Source: Trueperaceae bacterium
GTDB lineage: Bacteria > Deinococcota > Deinococci > Deinococcales > Trueperaceae
Reading direction: 5' to 3'
Assembly (NCBI GenBank): GCA_024636105.1
Contig: JAGXHO010000223.1
Location: 1 to 5,386, forward strand
DNA length: 5,386 nucleotides
The notes under the pieces are model-generated. The model did no database searches, was not told the origin of the DNA, and saw only the letters and a list, made by a program, of their open reading frames with translations. Shown here piece by piece: positions 1 to 4,786 of the stretch. Made by a program: the position numbers and the translations under genes. The stretch's first letter is position 1, and each line of letters begins with the position of its first letter.

Positions 1-546
1 CACCACGAGCATCCGGGCGGGATCGAGCGCGTGCCCGTGAAGGCGGCCACAGCGCTCGATGGCCAAGCGCGTGAGCTCCACACGGTCCGAAGAATCGGAC
101 CCGTACCCGCCGAAGCTGAAGAACCGATTGAGGCGCGCGCGTTCCAACTTGATGTGCGCGGCCGCCTCCATGGCGCCTGAGACGATCCCGAGCAGCAGGC
201 CAGCGTCCACGAGCCGCGGGAGCAGGACCTCGACACCCGGCATCACGCGGTATCCGGTCGACTGCTCCACTTCCTGGGTGAGACGGTCGAGGTACGCGCC
301 GACCAGACGGCCCATCTCTCGCTCCGTGGGCTCGCGCCCGAGGACCCGAACGAAGGTCCGCCGGCCGACGTCGGGGTCCGTCATGCCCGCTTCCGTGAAC
401 TGGCCGATATCGGCCGGGATGCCGTGAAGGCGTTCGAACGCGTGCCGCCACGACTTGGTGCCGGCGCCCCCGGTGGAGATCAGCAAGCCGTCGACGTCGA
501 ACAGTACGGCGAGCGGCGGTTGTGTGACACGAGCTGCCTTCATCAT
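1..546 (-). CDS. HAD-superfamily hydrolase (phosphoglycolate-phosphatase-like), 3' end beyond window
   Basis: The minus strand is open from the double ATG at 546-541 to the window edge, giving 182 residues with the C-terminus missing. Near the N-terminus a hydrophobic strand ends in FDVDG, with the HAD nucleophile Asp17 and acid/base Asp19. The usual Thr after DxDG is Leu here (DVDGLL), and GGAG follows as in many HAD phosphatases. An alpha-helical cap spans about residues 30-100. Motif II is GIVSG with Ser123, where relatives more often have T-G-N. It is followed by IKLERARLNRFF and FGGYGSDSSDR, a stretch typical of this phosphatase subgroup. The window ends at MLVV, just where motif IV (GD, then an acidic residue) would start, so that motif cannot be checked. 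The family hydrolyses phosphate esters in the cytoplasm; the substrate is unknown. The Shine-Dalgarno signal is weak (GAG about 9 nt upstream), and the second ATG (543) is an equally possible start. No copper-related motif is visible. Confidence 0.9.
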   Translation of the reverse strand, partial: MMKAARVTQPPLAVLFDVDGLLISTGGAGTKSWRHAFERLHGIPADIGQFTEAGMTDPDVGRRTFVRVLGREPTEREMGRLVGAYLDRLTQEVEQSTGYRVMPGVEVLLPRLVDAGLLLGIVSGAMEAAAHIKLERARLNRFFSFGGYGSDSSDRVELTRLAIERCGRLHGHALDPARMLVV

Positions 547-605
547 CAGGGGTTCTCGACAATCTCGGCTCGAAGCCGGCCGCCGATTCCGCGGGATGCC
601 GGCGA

Positions 606-636
606 CCCACCCCCTTGCCGGGATGCAGCGGGTGGG
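606..636 (-). repeat. Leader inverted repeat (7-bp arms) upstream of the HAD gene
   Basis: CCCACCC at 606-612 and GGGTGGG at 630-636 are perfect reverse complements separated by 17 nt. If the promoter at 669-640 is real, this hairpin would form at the very 5' end of the HAD transcript. It could stabilise the leader or be an operator. The arms are G/C-only apart from one A-T pair, so some such pairing by chance is expected in this composition. Confidence 0.4.
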
Positions 637-639
637 ACT

Positions 640-669
640 AGCCTGGCGCCTGGGGTCCGCACTTGTCAA
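640..669 (-). promoter_or_regulatory. Putative sigma-70-type promoter for the HAD gene
   Basis: On the minus strand a perfect TTGACA (669-664) is followed after 18 nt by CAGGCT (645-640). This keeps the key A and T of a -10 element (xAxxxT) and resembles GC-rich actinobacterial promoters. The implied transcript starts near 633 and has a leader of roughly 90 nt before the HAD start. Evidence is motif match and position only; a TAGTCC at 640-635 is a less well-spaced alternative. Confidence 0.4.
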
Positions 670-793
670 CGAGTTGCCGGTGCTGCCCGGACGGTTGCCT
701 CGCTCTTCGAACGGGGTTTGGGAGGCAGCGTAAGGACGTTTCGACCGCCTGATCCCGTCGCGAACCTGCCGCGTGTAGCGCAGCGTCGCCGCG

Positions 794-815
794 CCGCGAT
801 CGGCCCCGCGATCGG
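794..815. repeat. Tandem direct repeat CCGCGATCGG x2
   Basis: CCGCGATCGG occurs at 794-803 and again at 806-815, separated by CC, giving a 12-bp period (about one helical turn). Each copy holds the palindrome CGATCG. Two identical half-turn-phased sites can be a protein-binding element, but nothing nearby identifies a regulator and chance is possible in GC-rich DNA. Confidence 0.5.
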
Positions 816-1138
816 ATCAACCACGGGTCCGGGTGCCCGGGTGCGCGCGCCCGCAGCGGCACCACGAGATGCACCTGTGGCTGGCTCCCCGCTCGAGGTG
901 GTTGCTGTCGTCGACGGTCGCCACCGGCTGCTTCGTGTTCAGGTACGAGACGGCCCCGCTTCTCCACCAAGCGCCGGCACGGACGGGCCCGCCTCCGCGT
1001 TCCAGTTCCGTCGCTCGCGCTCTCGCTCGTGGCGCTCGAGGCGGTCGCATCGTCCCGCAGCGCCGCGCCGCGCCCCGTTCGCGATCGTGGCGCTCACGAG
1101 AGGCGGCCCTAGGCCCGGCGGGCGGCGGCGCTCACCGA

Positions 1139-1160
1139 TGCCTCAGGGCTCCGTGAGGCA
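1139..1160. repeat. Stem-loop, 7-bp perfect arms, upstream of the CsoR-like site
   Basis: TGCCTCA (1139-1145) and TGAGGCA (1154-1160) are perfect reverse complements around an 8-nt loop. It lies 7 bp upstream of the CTACCCC palindrome. It could end transcription coming from the left, or be a second operator. There is no T-rich tract after it. Confidence 0.5.
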
Positions 1161-1167
1161 CGGCGGC

Positions 1168-1188
1168 TACCCCTCCCGGGGGGCGCTA
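1168..1188 (+). promoter_or_regulatory. Possible CsoR-type operator (weaker match)
   Basis: The 21 bp run TACCCC-TCCCGGGGGG-CGCTA, with a perfect CCCGGG core and flanking C/G pairs that allow one mismatch. The TA-C-run/G-run-TA layout is that of actinobacterial CsoR operators and echoes the sites at 2853 and 4815. The right half is poorer (GGCGCTA rather than GGGTA), so this is the least certain of the three. It ends 3 bp before the ATG at 1191 and 25 bp before the ATG at 1213. Confidence 0.4.
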
Positions 1189-1190
1189 CC

Positions 1191-1396
1191 ATGGGCAAAG
1201 AGGTGATGGAACATGTCGCAGGATCCGCACCAGGGACACGAGCCCGCCGCGTCACCTCGGCGCAGACGTCGAAGCCCCGTGCGCAGCACCTGGCGGACCA
1301 GGCGGCCCAACTCGTCGCGCGCGTGGCATCGCAGCCGGCATGCTCACCCTGATCGTGGCCGCCTTTGCGCTGCTCCTGGGACGGTCGGCGCTGTGA
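1191..1396 (+). pseudogene. Frame-broken small single-helix membrane protein (tentative)
   Basis: No single frame gives a credible protein, but pieces of three frames join into one. From ATG 1213, which has an AGAGG ribosome binding site 8 nt upstream, the reading is MSQDPHQGHEPAA. The frame of 1191 then shows high third-position GC and a helical AQHLADQAAQLVAR, stopping at 1350-1352. The third frame gives GIAAGMLTLIVAAFALLLGR then SAL, a clear membrane helix, ending with TGA at 1394-1396. Each switch fits the loss of one base (or of two bases in the CGCGCGCG run near 1317-1324). The joined product would be about 65 residues with one C-terminal transmembrane helix. It follows a possible CsoR operator and ends 25 nt before the glucoamylase-family start. 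It may be a true pseudogene, a sequencing or assembly error, or chance; I do not recognise a family. Confidence 0.3.
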
Positions 1397-1421
1397 GGCG
1401 CGTCCTCCCCACGACCGGTTC

Positions 1422-2744
1422 GTGAACGTAGTTCCTGGGCCAGAGGGACCGGAGCCCCTCGTCGCGACGCTGCAGCGCCAGGCCGTGCGGTACTTTCTCG
1501 ACGAGGTTCATCCGAACACGGGGCTCGTCGCCGACGCGAACGAGCCGGGCGCGCCGTGCAGCATCGCGGCGGTGGGGATGGCACTCGGGGTGCACCCCAT
1601 CGCCGTGCGCCTCGGGCTCCTCGACCGCGACGAAGCGGTGCGCCGCACCCTGCGGCTACTCCGGGTCTTCCACGATGGTCCGCAGAACGACGGCACGGAG
1701 GCGACGGGCTTCCGCGGCTTCTATTACCACTTCCTCGACATGGCCACCGGCCGCCGAACGGCAGGGTCGGAACTCTCCACCATCGACACGGCACTGTTCC
1801 TCGCCGGTGTCCTGACGGCGGCATCGTACTTCGACCACGAGGCGCCCCGCGAGCAGGAAGTCCGCGCGATCGCCGACGCGCTCTACCGGCGCGTCGACTG
1901 GCGCTGGGCCCTCGACGGCGGGCCGACGCTCAGCCACGGATGGCGGCCCGGAGAGGGCTTCATCCCCTACCGCTGGGAAGGCTACGACGAGGCCCTCATC
2001 CTCTACCTGCTCGCCCTCGGATCCCCCACCCACCCGATCCCAGCCGAGAGCTACACGGCCTGGACACGAAGCTACTCGTGGAAGCGCATCTACGGACGAG
2101 AGGTGCTGTACGCCGGCCCGCTCTTCATCCACCAGTACTCGCACCTATGGATCGACTTTCGCGGCATCCAGGACACCTTCATGCGCGCGAAGGGCAGCGA
2201 CTACTTCGAGAACTCCCGCCGCACCACGCTCATCCAACAGGAGTACGCGATCCGAAACCCACTCGGCTTCGCCGAATATAGCGACTGCTGCTGGGGGCTC
2301 ACCGCCTCCAACGGACCCGGTCCGACCACCAAGGTGATCGACGGCACCGAGCGCCACTTCCTCGGCTACGCTGCCCGCGGCGCACCCAACGGCCCCGACG
2401 ACGGCACCATCGCCCCCTGGTGCGCCGCCGCCTCGCTCCCCTTCGCCCCGGAGGTCGTCCTACCCACGCTCAGCCGCTTTCACGACCTCCACGTCGGCGC
2501 CTCCAGCCCCTACGCCCTCGTGGCCACCTTCAACCCCACCTACCGCACGCCCGACAGCGGCCCTGTCGGCTGGGTCTCGCCATGGGTGTACGGCATCGAC
2601 CAGGGTGCGCTCGCGCTGATGCACGAGAATTACCAGACCGGCCTCGTCTGGAAGCGCTTCGGCCGGCTCTCGTACCTGCGTGCGGGACTGCGGCGGGCAG
2701 GCTTCGACGGCGGCTGGCTCACGACGGCGAACCTCGAGCCGTGA
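1422..2744 (+). CDS. Glucoamylase-family protein (PF10091; GH144-like glucan hydrolase)
   Basis: A 440-residue protein matching the glycoamylase-like (alpha/alpha)6-barrel family along its length, from QAVRYFLDEV near residue 20 to the C-terminus. Family segments in order are: GFRGFYYHFLDM (96-107), STIDTALFLAG (119-129), RWEGYDEALILYLLALGSPT (184-203), HQYSHLWIDFRGIQD (237-251), CCWGLTASNGPGP (289-301), NGPDDGTIAPW (323-333) and GIDQGALALMHENYQTGLVW (391-410). Members include GH144 endo-beta-1,2-glucanases and the hydrolase-like domain of cyclic beta-glucan synthases, so a role in cutting beta-glucan or oligosaccharide is plausible but the substrate is open. I cannot assign the catalytic acids with certainty. 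I chose GTG 1422 because relatives start only about ten residues before the RYFLDEV helix; TTG 1365 would add 19 unfamiliar residues. There is no signal peptide, so the enzyme is probably cytoplasmic. The Shine-Dalgarno signal is poor. Confidence 0.9.
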   Translation: MNVVPGPEGPEPLVATLQRQAVRYFLDEVHPNTGLVADANEPGAPCSIAAVGMALGVHPIAVRLGLLDRDEAVRRTLRLLRVFHDGPQNDGTEATGFRGFYYHFLDMATGRRTAGSELSTIDTALFLAGVLTAASYFDHEAPREQEVRAIADALYRRVDWRWALDGGPTLSHGWRPGEGFIPYRWEGYDEALILYLLALGSPTHPIPAESYTAWTRSYSWKRIYGREVLYAGPLFIHQYSHLWIDFRGIQDTFMRAKGSDYFENSRRTTLIQQEYAIRNPLGFAEYSDCCWGLTASNGPGPTTKVIDGTERHFLGYAARGAPNGPDDGTIAPWCAAASLPFAPEVVLPTLSRFHDLHVGASSPYALVATFNPTYRTPDSGPVGWVSPWVYGIDQGALALMHENYQTGLVWKRFGRLSYLRAGLRRAGFDGGWLTTANLEP

Positions 2745-2750
2745 TTCACC

Positions 2751-2771
2751 AGCGCGTGCGCGCGAGGCGCT
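2751..2771 (+). terminator. Weak stem-loop after the glucoamylase-family gene
   Basis: AGCGC (2751-2755) pairs with GCGCT (2767-2771) around the GC-rich loop GTGCGCGCGAG, starting 6 nt after the stop codon. There is no U-tract. It is a weak candidate; an alternative fold pairs TTGCGGAAC (2771-2779) with GTTCGCAA (2814-2821), leaving one base bulged. Confidence 0.25.
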
Positions 2772-2852
2772 TGCGGAACGCCAGGAAGTCGAGACTGCGG
2801 ACGATCCTACTTCGTTCGCAAACTGCTTACTCCCGTGCGCGATGCTCCGATT

Positions 2853-2871
2853 TATACCCCATTAGGGTATA
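2853..2871 (+). promoter_or_regulatory. CsoR-type copper operator upstream of the DUF302 gene
   Basis: TATACCC-CATTA-GGGTATA is a perfect 7-bp-arm palindrome with a 5-bp centre. The ATACCCC...GGGTAT form is that of operators bound by CsoR-family Cu(I)-sensing repressors (Bacillus copZA type). It lies 27 bp upstream of the DUF302 start and contains AT-rich sequence (TTTATAC, GTATAT) that could serve as the -10 element, so bound repressor would block RNA polymerase. Other CsoR/RcnR/FrmR-family repressors with similar sites cannot be excluded, but the linked copper ATPase favours copper. Confidence 0.75.
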
Positions 2872-2880
2872 TGGTGAGGT

Positions 2881-2894
2881 CCTCCCGAAGGAGG
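2881..2894 (+). promoter_or_regulatory. Hairpin containing the DUF302 Shine-Dalgarno sequence
   Basis: The ribosome binding site AAGGAGG (2888-2894) is strong and ends 4 nt before ATG 2899. Its GGAGG is a perfect complement of CCTCC at 2881-2885, with a CGAA loop, so the mRNA can fold the site into a 5-bp G/C-rich hairpin. This supports the chosen start and suggests that translation may be damped or regulated. Confidence 0.5.
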
Positions 2895-2898
2895 CATC

Positions 2899-3312
2899 AT
2901 GTCCGAACTGACCGGAACGTCCCACGACGATTTCGCCACCACGCACGCGCGCCTCACCGCAGCACTCGCGGAACAAGGCTTCGGCGTCCTGACCCGCATC
3001 GACCTGCGCGCGACGCTACACGAGAAGCTCGGGGTCGAGCACGAGGCGCACGAGATCCTAGGCGTCTGCAATCCGCAGCTCGCGCATCAGGCCCTGACGA
3101 TCGATCCCGACGTCGCGCTGCTCCTTCCGTGCTCCGTCACGTTGCGCGACGTCGGTGGTGGCGCAACGGAAGTGCGCGTCCTCGATCCCGAAAGAGCGTT
3201 CACGCTCGCGGCGCCCGCGACGCGAGAAGCGCTCGAGCCGCTCGCCCGCGAGGTCCGGTCTCGACTGGAGGCGGTCCTGACGGCGACGGTTCCTGACAGG
3301 ACCGCGGCGTAA
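2899..3312 (+). CDS. DUF302 domain protein
   Basis: A 137-residue protein, normal length for a single-domain DUF302 member. The hallmark pieces are all present: ALAEQGFGVLTRIDL (22-36), LHEKLGVE (40-47), HEILGVCNPQLAHQAL (51-66) and DVALLLPCSVTL (71-82). Cys57 in GVCNP and Cys78 in LLPC are the two conserved cysteines; the usual LLPCN has Ser79 in place of Asn. It has no signal peptide or membrane segment. The biochemical role of the family is unsettled. Its members recur beside metal-efflux and thiol/redox genes, and the paired cysteines make metal or redox chemistry plausible; that is inference. A CsoR-type palindrome and a strong ribosome binding site precede it. Its TAA overlaps the next ATG by one base (TAATG), indicating one transcript and coupled translation with the SHOCT gene. 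Confidence 0.92.
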   Translation: MSELTGTSHDDFATTHARLTAALAEQGFGVLTRIDLRATLHEKLGVEHEAHEILGVCNPQLAHQALTIDPDVALLLPCSVTLRDVGGGATEVRVLDPERAFTLAAPATREALEPLAREVRSRLEAVLTATVPDRTAA

Positions 3313-3539
3313 TGGGTTTCGGGCTCGGGATGGGGGGAGGTGCAAGCATGGGCATCCTGGTGCTCCTGGTCGTTGTCGTTGTCATCGTCTGGTTCGCGCG
3401 CAGCGGCGACCTGGCGCGGTGGGTCGGTCAGCGCGACGTGCCGACGGTCGATCCGGCACTCGAGACGCTGCGGCGTCGCTACGCGCTCGGGGAGATCGAC
3501 GCCGACGAGTTCGAGCGCCGCAAGGCAGACTTGGCGTGA
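3312..3539 (+). CDS. Small membrane-anchored SHOCT-domain protein
   Basis: A 75-residue protein with three parts: a Gly/Met-rich start (MGFGLGMGGG), one hydrophobic helix at about 14-28 (ILVLLVVVVVIVWF), and a C-terminal SHOCT domain at about 48-75 with LRRRYALGEIDADEFERRK. SHOCT domains are short C-terminal oligomerisation-type helices, common on small bacterial membrane proteins and often found near metal-resistance genes; no enzymatic activity is expected. The start is ambiguous. ATG 3312 overlaps the DUF302 stop and yields the Gly/Met-rich N-terminus usual in the family. ATG 3348 (63 residues) has a near-perfect GGAGGTG 5 nt upstream. I kept 3312 on family grounds, without strong conviction. 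It probably acts with the DUF302 protein. Confidence 0.88.
   Translation: MGFGLGMGGGASMGILVLLVVVVVIVWFARSGDLARWVGQRDVPTVDPALETLRRRYALGEIDADEFERRKADLA
3336..3342 (+). promoter_or_regulatory. Strong internal Shine-Dalgarno for the alternative SHOCT start at 3348
   Basis: GGAGGTG matches the anti-Shine-Dalgarno sequence over 7 nt at ideal distance from ATG 3348, in frame with the SHOCT gene. It may mark the true start or allow a second, 12-residue-shorter product. It also falls where the longer form encodes glycines, so the match could be a by-product. Confidence 0.5.
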
Positions 3540-3595
3540 GGTCGCGGACGCGCTAGTCGGTCGCGGCGCTGCGCACCGGTGGCCCTCGAGCTCGC

Positions 3596-3622
3596 TCGAC
3601 GAGTTTGCGGTCCGAATATGAT
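3596..3622 (+). promoter_or_regulatory. Weak promoter candidate ahead of the cytochrome c gene
   Basis: TATGAT (3617-3622) is a good -10 hexamer in otherwise GC-rich DNA. The best -35 is TCGACG (3596-3601), but its 15-nt spacing is short. If used, it would give a leader of about 170 nt before the cytochrome start at 3797. Read-through from the DUF302-SHOCT unit is the alternative; no clear terminator separates them. Confidence 0.25.
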
Positions 3623-3629
3623 CCGGGGC

Positions 3630-3800
3630 ATGGAGCCTACCCGACCCCTTCACCACCATCGGGCGAGCGTTCGAGCCTGCGCGGCACACGGAGCGAACGC
3701 CCCGCGACAGAGCCGTCTCGACGCCACCAGGAGTCGCAAGATCGTGCCCAGACGCCACGACGCTCGCCTCGAGAACCCGCGGGCCGGGAACGAGCCGTGA
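3630..3800 (+). CDS. Possible 56-residue upstream ORF overlapping the cytochrome c start
   Basis: From ATG 3630 an open frame runs to TGA 3798-3800, which overlaps the GTG start of the cytochrome gene (GTGA), the pattern of translational coupling. The product begins MEPTRPLHHHRAS and is Arg/Ala/His-rich with no domain, membrane helix or signal peptide. Third-position GC is high over its last 35 codons, higher than in the cytochrome frame over the same stretch. It has no good ribosome binding site and no recognised relatives. It may be a small coupled leader peptide or coincidence. Confidence 0.2.
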   Translation: MEPTRPLHHHRASVRACAAHGANAPRQSRLDATRSRKIVPRRHDARLENPRAGNEP

Positions 3801-4267
3801 CCGCGCACAAGCGGGCGACGCCGTCGCCTTCGAAGGCGCGCAAGCCGTGGTGGCGCCGCCGCCCTGCGGAAGCGGCGGCGATGGCGTTCGTGATCGTGGC
3901 CGTGCTCACCCTGATCGCGGTCCGCGTCACGACGAGCGCACCGAGGGCGACCCCAGCGTCCTCCGTTGCACCCGAAGTCCTCGCCCTCGGCGAGACCACC
4001 TACCTGAACACGTGCGCTGCCTGCCACGGTGTCGCGGGAGAGGGTGCCGCGCAGCCGGGCATCCCTGCGCCTCCGCTCGACGGCAGCGCCCATTCTTGGC
4101 ATCACTCGGACAGTCAGATCATCGGCCTGATCCGCGAAGGCGGTGCGCAGATGCCGGCCGTCGGCGCTTCGTGGAGCGACGAGGAGGTCGAGGCGGTCAT
4201 CGCCTACGTGAAGTCGCGATGGGCGCCATGGCAGCGCGAAAGCCAAGCCGGCACGCTCGGCGAGTGA
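3797..4267 (+). CDS. Membrane-anchored monohaem cytochrome c (class I)
   Basis: A 156-residue protein. Residues 1-28 are basic and cytoplasmic (KARKPWWRRR). One membrane helix follows at about 29-44 (AFVIVAVLTLIAV), then a Ser/Pro/Ala-rich linker (45-58), then the haem domain. The haem-binding motif is CAACH (Cys73, Cys76, His77), and the likely distal ligand is Met119 in GAQMPAVG. The C-terminal helix WSDEEVEAVIAYVKSRW is typical of class I c-type domains. Haem would be attached outside the membrane, so the protein probably passes electrons at the outer face of the cytoplasmic membrane; its partners are unknown. I chose GTG 3797 because it gives a positively charged N-terminus before the helix and because codon bias weakens upstream. 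ATG 3881 would drop the basic segment, and ATG/GTG starts near 3605 would add low-complexity sequence. It lies 257 nt after the SHOCT gene and ends in a strong stem-loop. Confidence 0.92.
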   Translation: MTAHKRATPSPSKARKPWWRRRPAEAAAMAFVIVAVLTLIAVRVTTSAPRATPASSVAPEVLALGETTYLNTCAACHGVAGEGAAQPGIPAPPLDGSAHSWHHSDSQIIGLIREGGAQMPAVGASWSDEEVEAVIAYVKSRWAPWQRESQAGTLGE

Positions 4268-4288
4268 ACGTTCGTTCTGCGGGGCAAT

Positions 4289-4327
4289 CGAGGATCGGCC
4301 GCGCCTGCGGGCCACGGCCGATCCTCG
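4289..4327 (+). terminator. Strong stem-loop terminator after the cytochrome c gene
   Basis: CGAGGATCGGCCG (4289-4301) and CGGCCGATCCTCG (4315-4327) are perfect 13-bp reverse complements. The 13-nt loop can extend the stem with GCC/GGC. It starts 21 nt after the cytochrome stop. No run of T follows, as is common for actinobacterial terminators. By symmetry it could also stop transcription from the other side. Confidence 0.8.
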
Positions 4328-4571
4328 TGATCGTCCAGGATCGCTGCCCGCTTGCTCACGAGAGCGGTGCGCGCGACGTGCGCCGGGTTCCCGGCTGTTC
4401 GGCGCCTGCACCTTCGGCTGCTCCTCCGCCGACGGTGCGACCGCCCGGTCGGGCGGATCGCGGTCGAGGCCGACGACAGCGCTGCTCTTCGCCACCCGCT
4501 CCCGATCACTACTGCCGTTCTACCGCCCGAGGGCCTTGAGCGCGGAGCGGCGGTCGTCGACGGTGGGACCG

Positions 4572-4594
4572 AGCCACGGTGGCTTCTCCGGAGA
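4572..4594. repeat. Two abutting palindromes
   Basis: AGCCACGGTGGCT (4572-4584, central G) is followed without a gap by TCTCCGGAGA (4585-4594). Both are perfect. They may be protein-binding sites or chance; no nearby gene explains them. Confidence 0.4.
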
Positions 4595-4630
4595 CGATCA
4601 CCGCCGACCCCAACCCGTGCGCGGCCAACG

Positions 4631-4648
4631 GTTCGCCTGACGGCGAAC
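4631..4648. repeat. Hairpin with 7-bp arms and 4-nt loop
   Basis: GTTCGCC (4631-4637) pairs perfectly with GGCGAAC (4642-4648) around TGAC. It lies about 220 nt upstream of copA, with no T-tract and no gene just ahead of it. Its role is unknown. Confidence 0.45.
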
Positions 4649-4786
4649 GGCGGGGCTCGATTCGTGCTTCGCCCGCCCGCGTGGTGCTCCAGGCGTCCGA
4701 ACACTGGTGACGGCTGCGGGCGTCGTGTCGGGCCTACGGCCGGGACCTACCGTCCGATCGGGTCGGTCGGCACGCGCGGTCATGGC

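Larger units (their letters stand above)
547..1138. other. Stretch without a convincing gene
   Basis: Frames on both strands give only Arg/Pro/Ala-rich translations with no recognisable domain, no good ribosome binding site and no consistent third-position bias. The longest open frame (plus strand, ending at 1206) begins inside the HAD gene on the opposite strand, so its first part is antisense. Visible elements are the minus-strand promoter and hairpin near 606-669, a tandem 10-bp repeat at 794-815, and an 11-bp direct repeat TCGTGGCGCTC at 1027-1037 and 1085-1095. I see no tRNA or other RNA gene. It may be decayed coding sequence or a long intergenic spacer. Confidence 0.5.
4328..4786. other. 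Stretch without a convincing gene, with short palindromes
   Basis: The longest plus-strand frame (4352-4801, 149 codons) gives an Arg/Pro-rich product with no recognisable domain and no ribosome binding site, although its third-position GC is fairly high around 4450-4580. Minus-strand frames are Arg/Ser-rich and run antisense into the cytochrome gene. Structured elements are the palindrome AGCCAC-G-GTGGCT (4572-4584), TCTCCGGAGA (4585-4594) directly after it, and a hairpin GTTCGCC-TGAC-GGCGAAC (4631-4648). It may be decayed coding sequence or hold a small RNA. Confidence 0.5.

Noticed and set aside
59..427. Plus-strand open frame of 122 codons
   Set aside because: It lies wholly antisense to the HAD phosphatase, whose motifs are clear on the minus strand.
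606..660. Cobalamin-type riboswitch
   Set aside because: Short stretches resemble B12-box fragments, but the full conserved set is absent and the adjacent gene is a HAD phosphatase.
925..970. tRNA or tmRNA 3' end (GTTCAGGT loop followed by CTCCACCA)
   Set aside because: A short stem around GTTCAGGT and a later ACCA look suggestive, but the spacing is wrong and no matching 5' acceptor strand (GGAGAAG) exists upstream.
424..1206. Plus-strand open frame of 260 codons
   Set aside because: It begins antisense to the HAD gene and translates to an Arg/Pro/Ala-rich sequence without domains or a ribosome binding site; long spurious frames are expected at this GC content.
1213..1425. 70-codon frame from ATG 1213 as an intact gene
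   Set aside because: The start is good, but after about 13 codons the frame turns Arg-rich while neighbouring frames carry the helical and membrane segments; a broken gene fits better.
1556..2281. Alternative plus-strand frame inside the glucoamylase-family gene
   Set aside because: It is an Arg/His/Pro-rich shadow frame; the overlapping frame matches a known family along its length.
2746..2826. Minus-strand remnant ending SLDFLAFRKRLARTRW
   Set aside because: It looks like a plausible protein C-terminus, but only 26 codons are open after an in-frame TAA, there is no start, and it overlaps the leader of the DUF302 unit.
3650..4495. Minus-strand open frame of 281 codons
   Set aside because: It is antisense to the cytochrome c gene, very Arg-rich, and crosses the 13-bp-stem terminator; no domain is recognisable.
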